From: a bacterium | GTDB taxonomy: Bacteria; Chloroflexota; Dehalococcoidia; Tepidiformales; Tepidiformaceae | Reading direction: 5' to 3' | DNA length: 11,889 bases | Assembly: GCA_945861295.1 (NCBI GenBank) | Contig: CAMAUF010000029.1 | Coordinates: 1 to 11,889 of the forward strand | Position numbers and translations under genes: made by a program | Shown: positions 11,359 to 11,889 of the stretch, in pieces | Layout: every line of letters starts with the position of its first letter | Numbering within the stretch: the stretch's first letter is position 1 | The notes under the pieces: generated by a model | Told to the model about the DNA's origin: nothing | What the model saw: only the letters and a program-made list of their open reading frames with translations | Databases searched by the model: none

Positions 11359-11889
11359 ATGCGTTTCAGAGTCCAATCGAAGTCTATCGGACGGCTGGCG
11401 CCATTCCTTGCGTTGCTGGTGTTCGCCGCCTACTTCGGCGCCGGTACCGCCAGCGATGGCGCCAAGGCGGCCGACGGCCCCGGGTCCTGCACCGGCGATA
11501 GTGCCTGTGTCGGGAACACGGGCACTATCGGGGCCAACTCCTGCAACGGCATCAACGCTTGCTACGGGAACGCCGGTACCATCGGCGACAACTCCTGCAA
11601 CGGCAGGGACTCCTGTTACACGAACGCCGGCGCCATCGGCGACAACTCCTGCACCAGCGATAGAGCCTGCTTCAACAACGGCGCTGGTGGGGGTGGAGCG
11701 GGAACGGTCGGCAACAGCGCCTGCAACGGCGTCAACGCCTGTTTCGGCAACGGCTTTTTCGGCGCCGGCGAGGTCGGCCCCGGCTCGTGCAACGGTCCCA
11801 ACTCTTGCAACGGCACTGGGCGTGACGGCAACGGCACGATCGGGGCCAACTCTTGCAACGGCGTCCTCACCTGCTACGGCAACGGCGAC
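11359..11889 (+). CDS. Secreted cysteine-rich 18-residue repeat protein, C-terminus outside window
   Basis: No named family is recognised. ATG 11359 follows AGAGGAG by six bases. Residues 1-37 form a signal peptide: basic start MRFRVQSK, hydrophobic LAPFLALLVFAAYF, with likely cleavage after AKA (37) or GTA (31). The rest is a tandem array. Fourteen Cys fall in seven C-x5-C pairs (44/50, 62/68, 80/86, 98/104, 122/128, 144/150, 166/172). Units are 18 residues, divisible into three hexapeptides such as IGANSC-NGINAC-YGNAGT; units 4-6 are longer by 6, 4 and 4 residues, always in the third hexapeptide. The frame is open at the right edge, so length and anchoring are unknown. The hexapeptide pattern suggests a left-handed beta-helix held by disulfides. 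Function unknown; surface or extracellular location is inferred from the signal peptide. Confidence 0.85.
   Translation, partial: MRFRVQSKSIGRLAPFLALLVFAAYFGAGTASDGAKAADGPGSCTGDSACVGNTGTIGANSCNGINACYGNAGTIGDNSCNGRDSCYTNAGAIGDNSCTSDRACFNNGAGGGGAGTVGNSACNGVNACFGNGFFGAGEVGPGSCNGPNSCNGTGRDGNGTIGANSCNGVLTCYGNGD
11473..11889 (+). repeat. Tandem 54-base coding repeats with length variants
   Basis: Seven successive units encode residues 39-56, 57-74, 75-92, 93-116, 117-138, 139-160 and 161 onward. The first three are 54 bases, the next are 72, 66 and 66 bases. Short DNA blocks such as AACTCCTGCAACGGC recur nearly unchanged, indicating duplication within the gene. The last unit is cut by the window end. 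Confidence 0.85.

Noticed and set aside
11616..11870. Minus-strand frame with Pro/Leu-rich repeats
   Set aside because: Its periodicity is only the reverse reading of the cysteine-rich repeats on the plus strand.
11473..11889. CRISPR-like array
   Set aside because: The repeats are 54 or more bases, contiguous, in frame and diverged, with no spacers; they are coding.

Overview
The window is GC-rich (most third codon positions are G or C), with compact bacterial genes, short spacers, GTG/TTG/CTG starts and a mix of Shine-Dalgarno-led and possibly leaderless genes. Gene content (RsfS, MnmA, RtcB, a CcsA-type cytochrome c assembly protein, transaldolase, a CxxC-x17-CxxC zinc protein, a lipobox lipoprotein) fits a free-living bacterium. 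The overall look suggests Chloroflexota or a similar GC-rich lineage, but that placement is inference. No rRNA, tRNA, CRISPR array, transposase or phage gene was recognised, so this reads as ordinary chromosome with some accessory genes.

Layout. 1-2247, minus strand: a zinc alcohol dehydrogenase cut by the window edge, a small helical protein of unknown function, a single-domain clan AA (retropepsin-like) aspartic protease and a GNAT acetyltransferase. 2550-3650, plus: transaldolase. 3681-4001, plus: a promoter, ribosome site and signal-anchor start whose downstream part runs into an opposing gene, probably a decayed gene head. 3860-4563, minus: a two-gene unit of a zinc-ribbon/CxxC protein followed by an unknown protein. 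4722-4757: a perfect 15-bp palindrome. 4804-6917, minus: a PAPS-type sulfotransferase and mnmA. 6975-7322, plus: rsfS, divergent from mnmA and lacking an ATG. 7354-7884, minus: a lipoprotein; 7997-8347, plus: an acidic unknown protein; the two diverge around a 13-bp palindrome. 8348-8646: a non-coding stretch with several hairpins. 8647-9873, minus: rtcB, preceded by a leader with a terminator-like hairpin. 10221-11168, plus: ccsA-like gene. 11359 to the window end, plus: a secreted cysteine-rich repeat protein, incomplete.

How they work together. Most genes are independent housekeeping units: RNA maturation and repair (mnmA, rtcB), ribosome silencing (rsfS), pentose phosphate metabolism (transaldolase) and cytochrome c assembly (ccsA). 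No dedicated multi-gene system is evident. The most novel object is the protein at the right edge. Its exported part is built from 18-residue units that split cleanly into three hexapeptides, with Cys at the last position of the first two and all length variation in the third. This predicts a disulfide-stapled left-handed beta-helix. The second most interesting signal is the possible transcription attenuator in front of rtcB.
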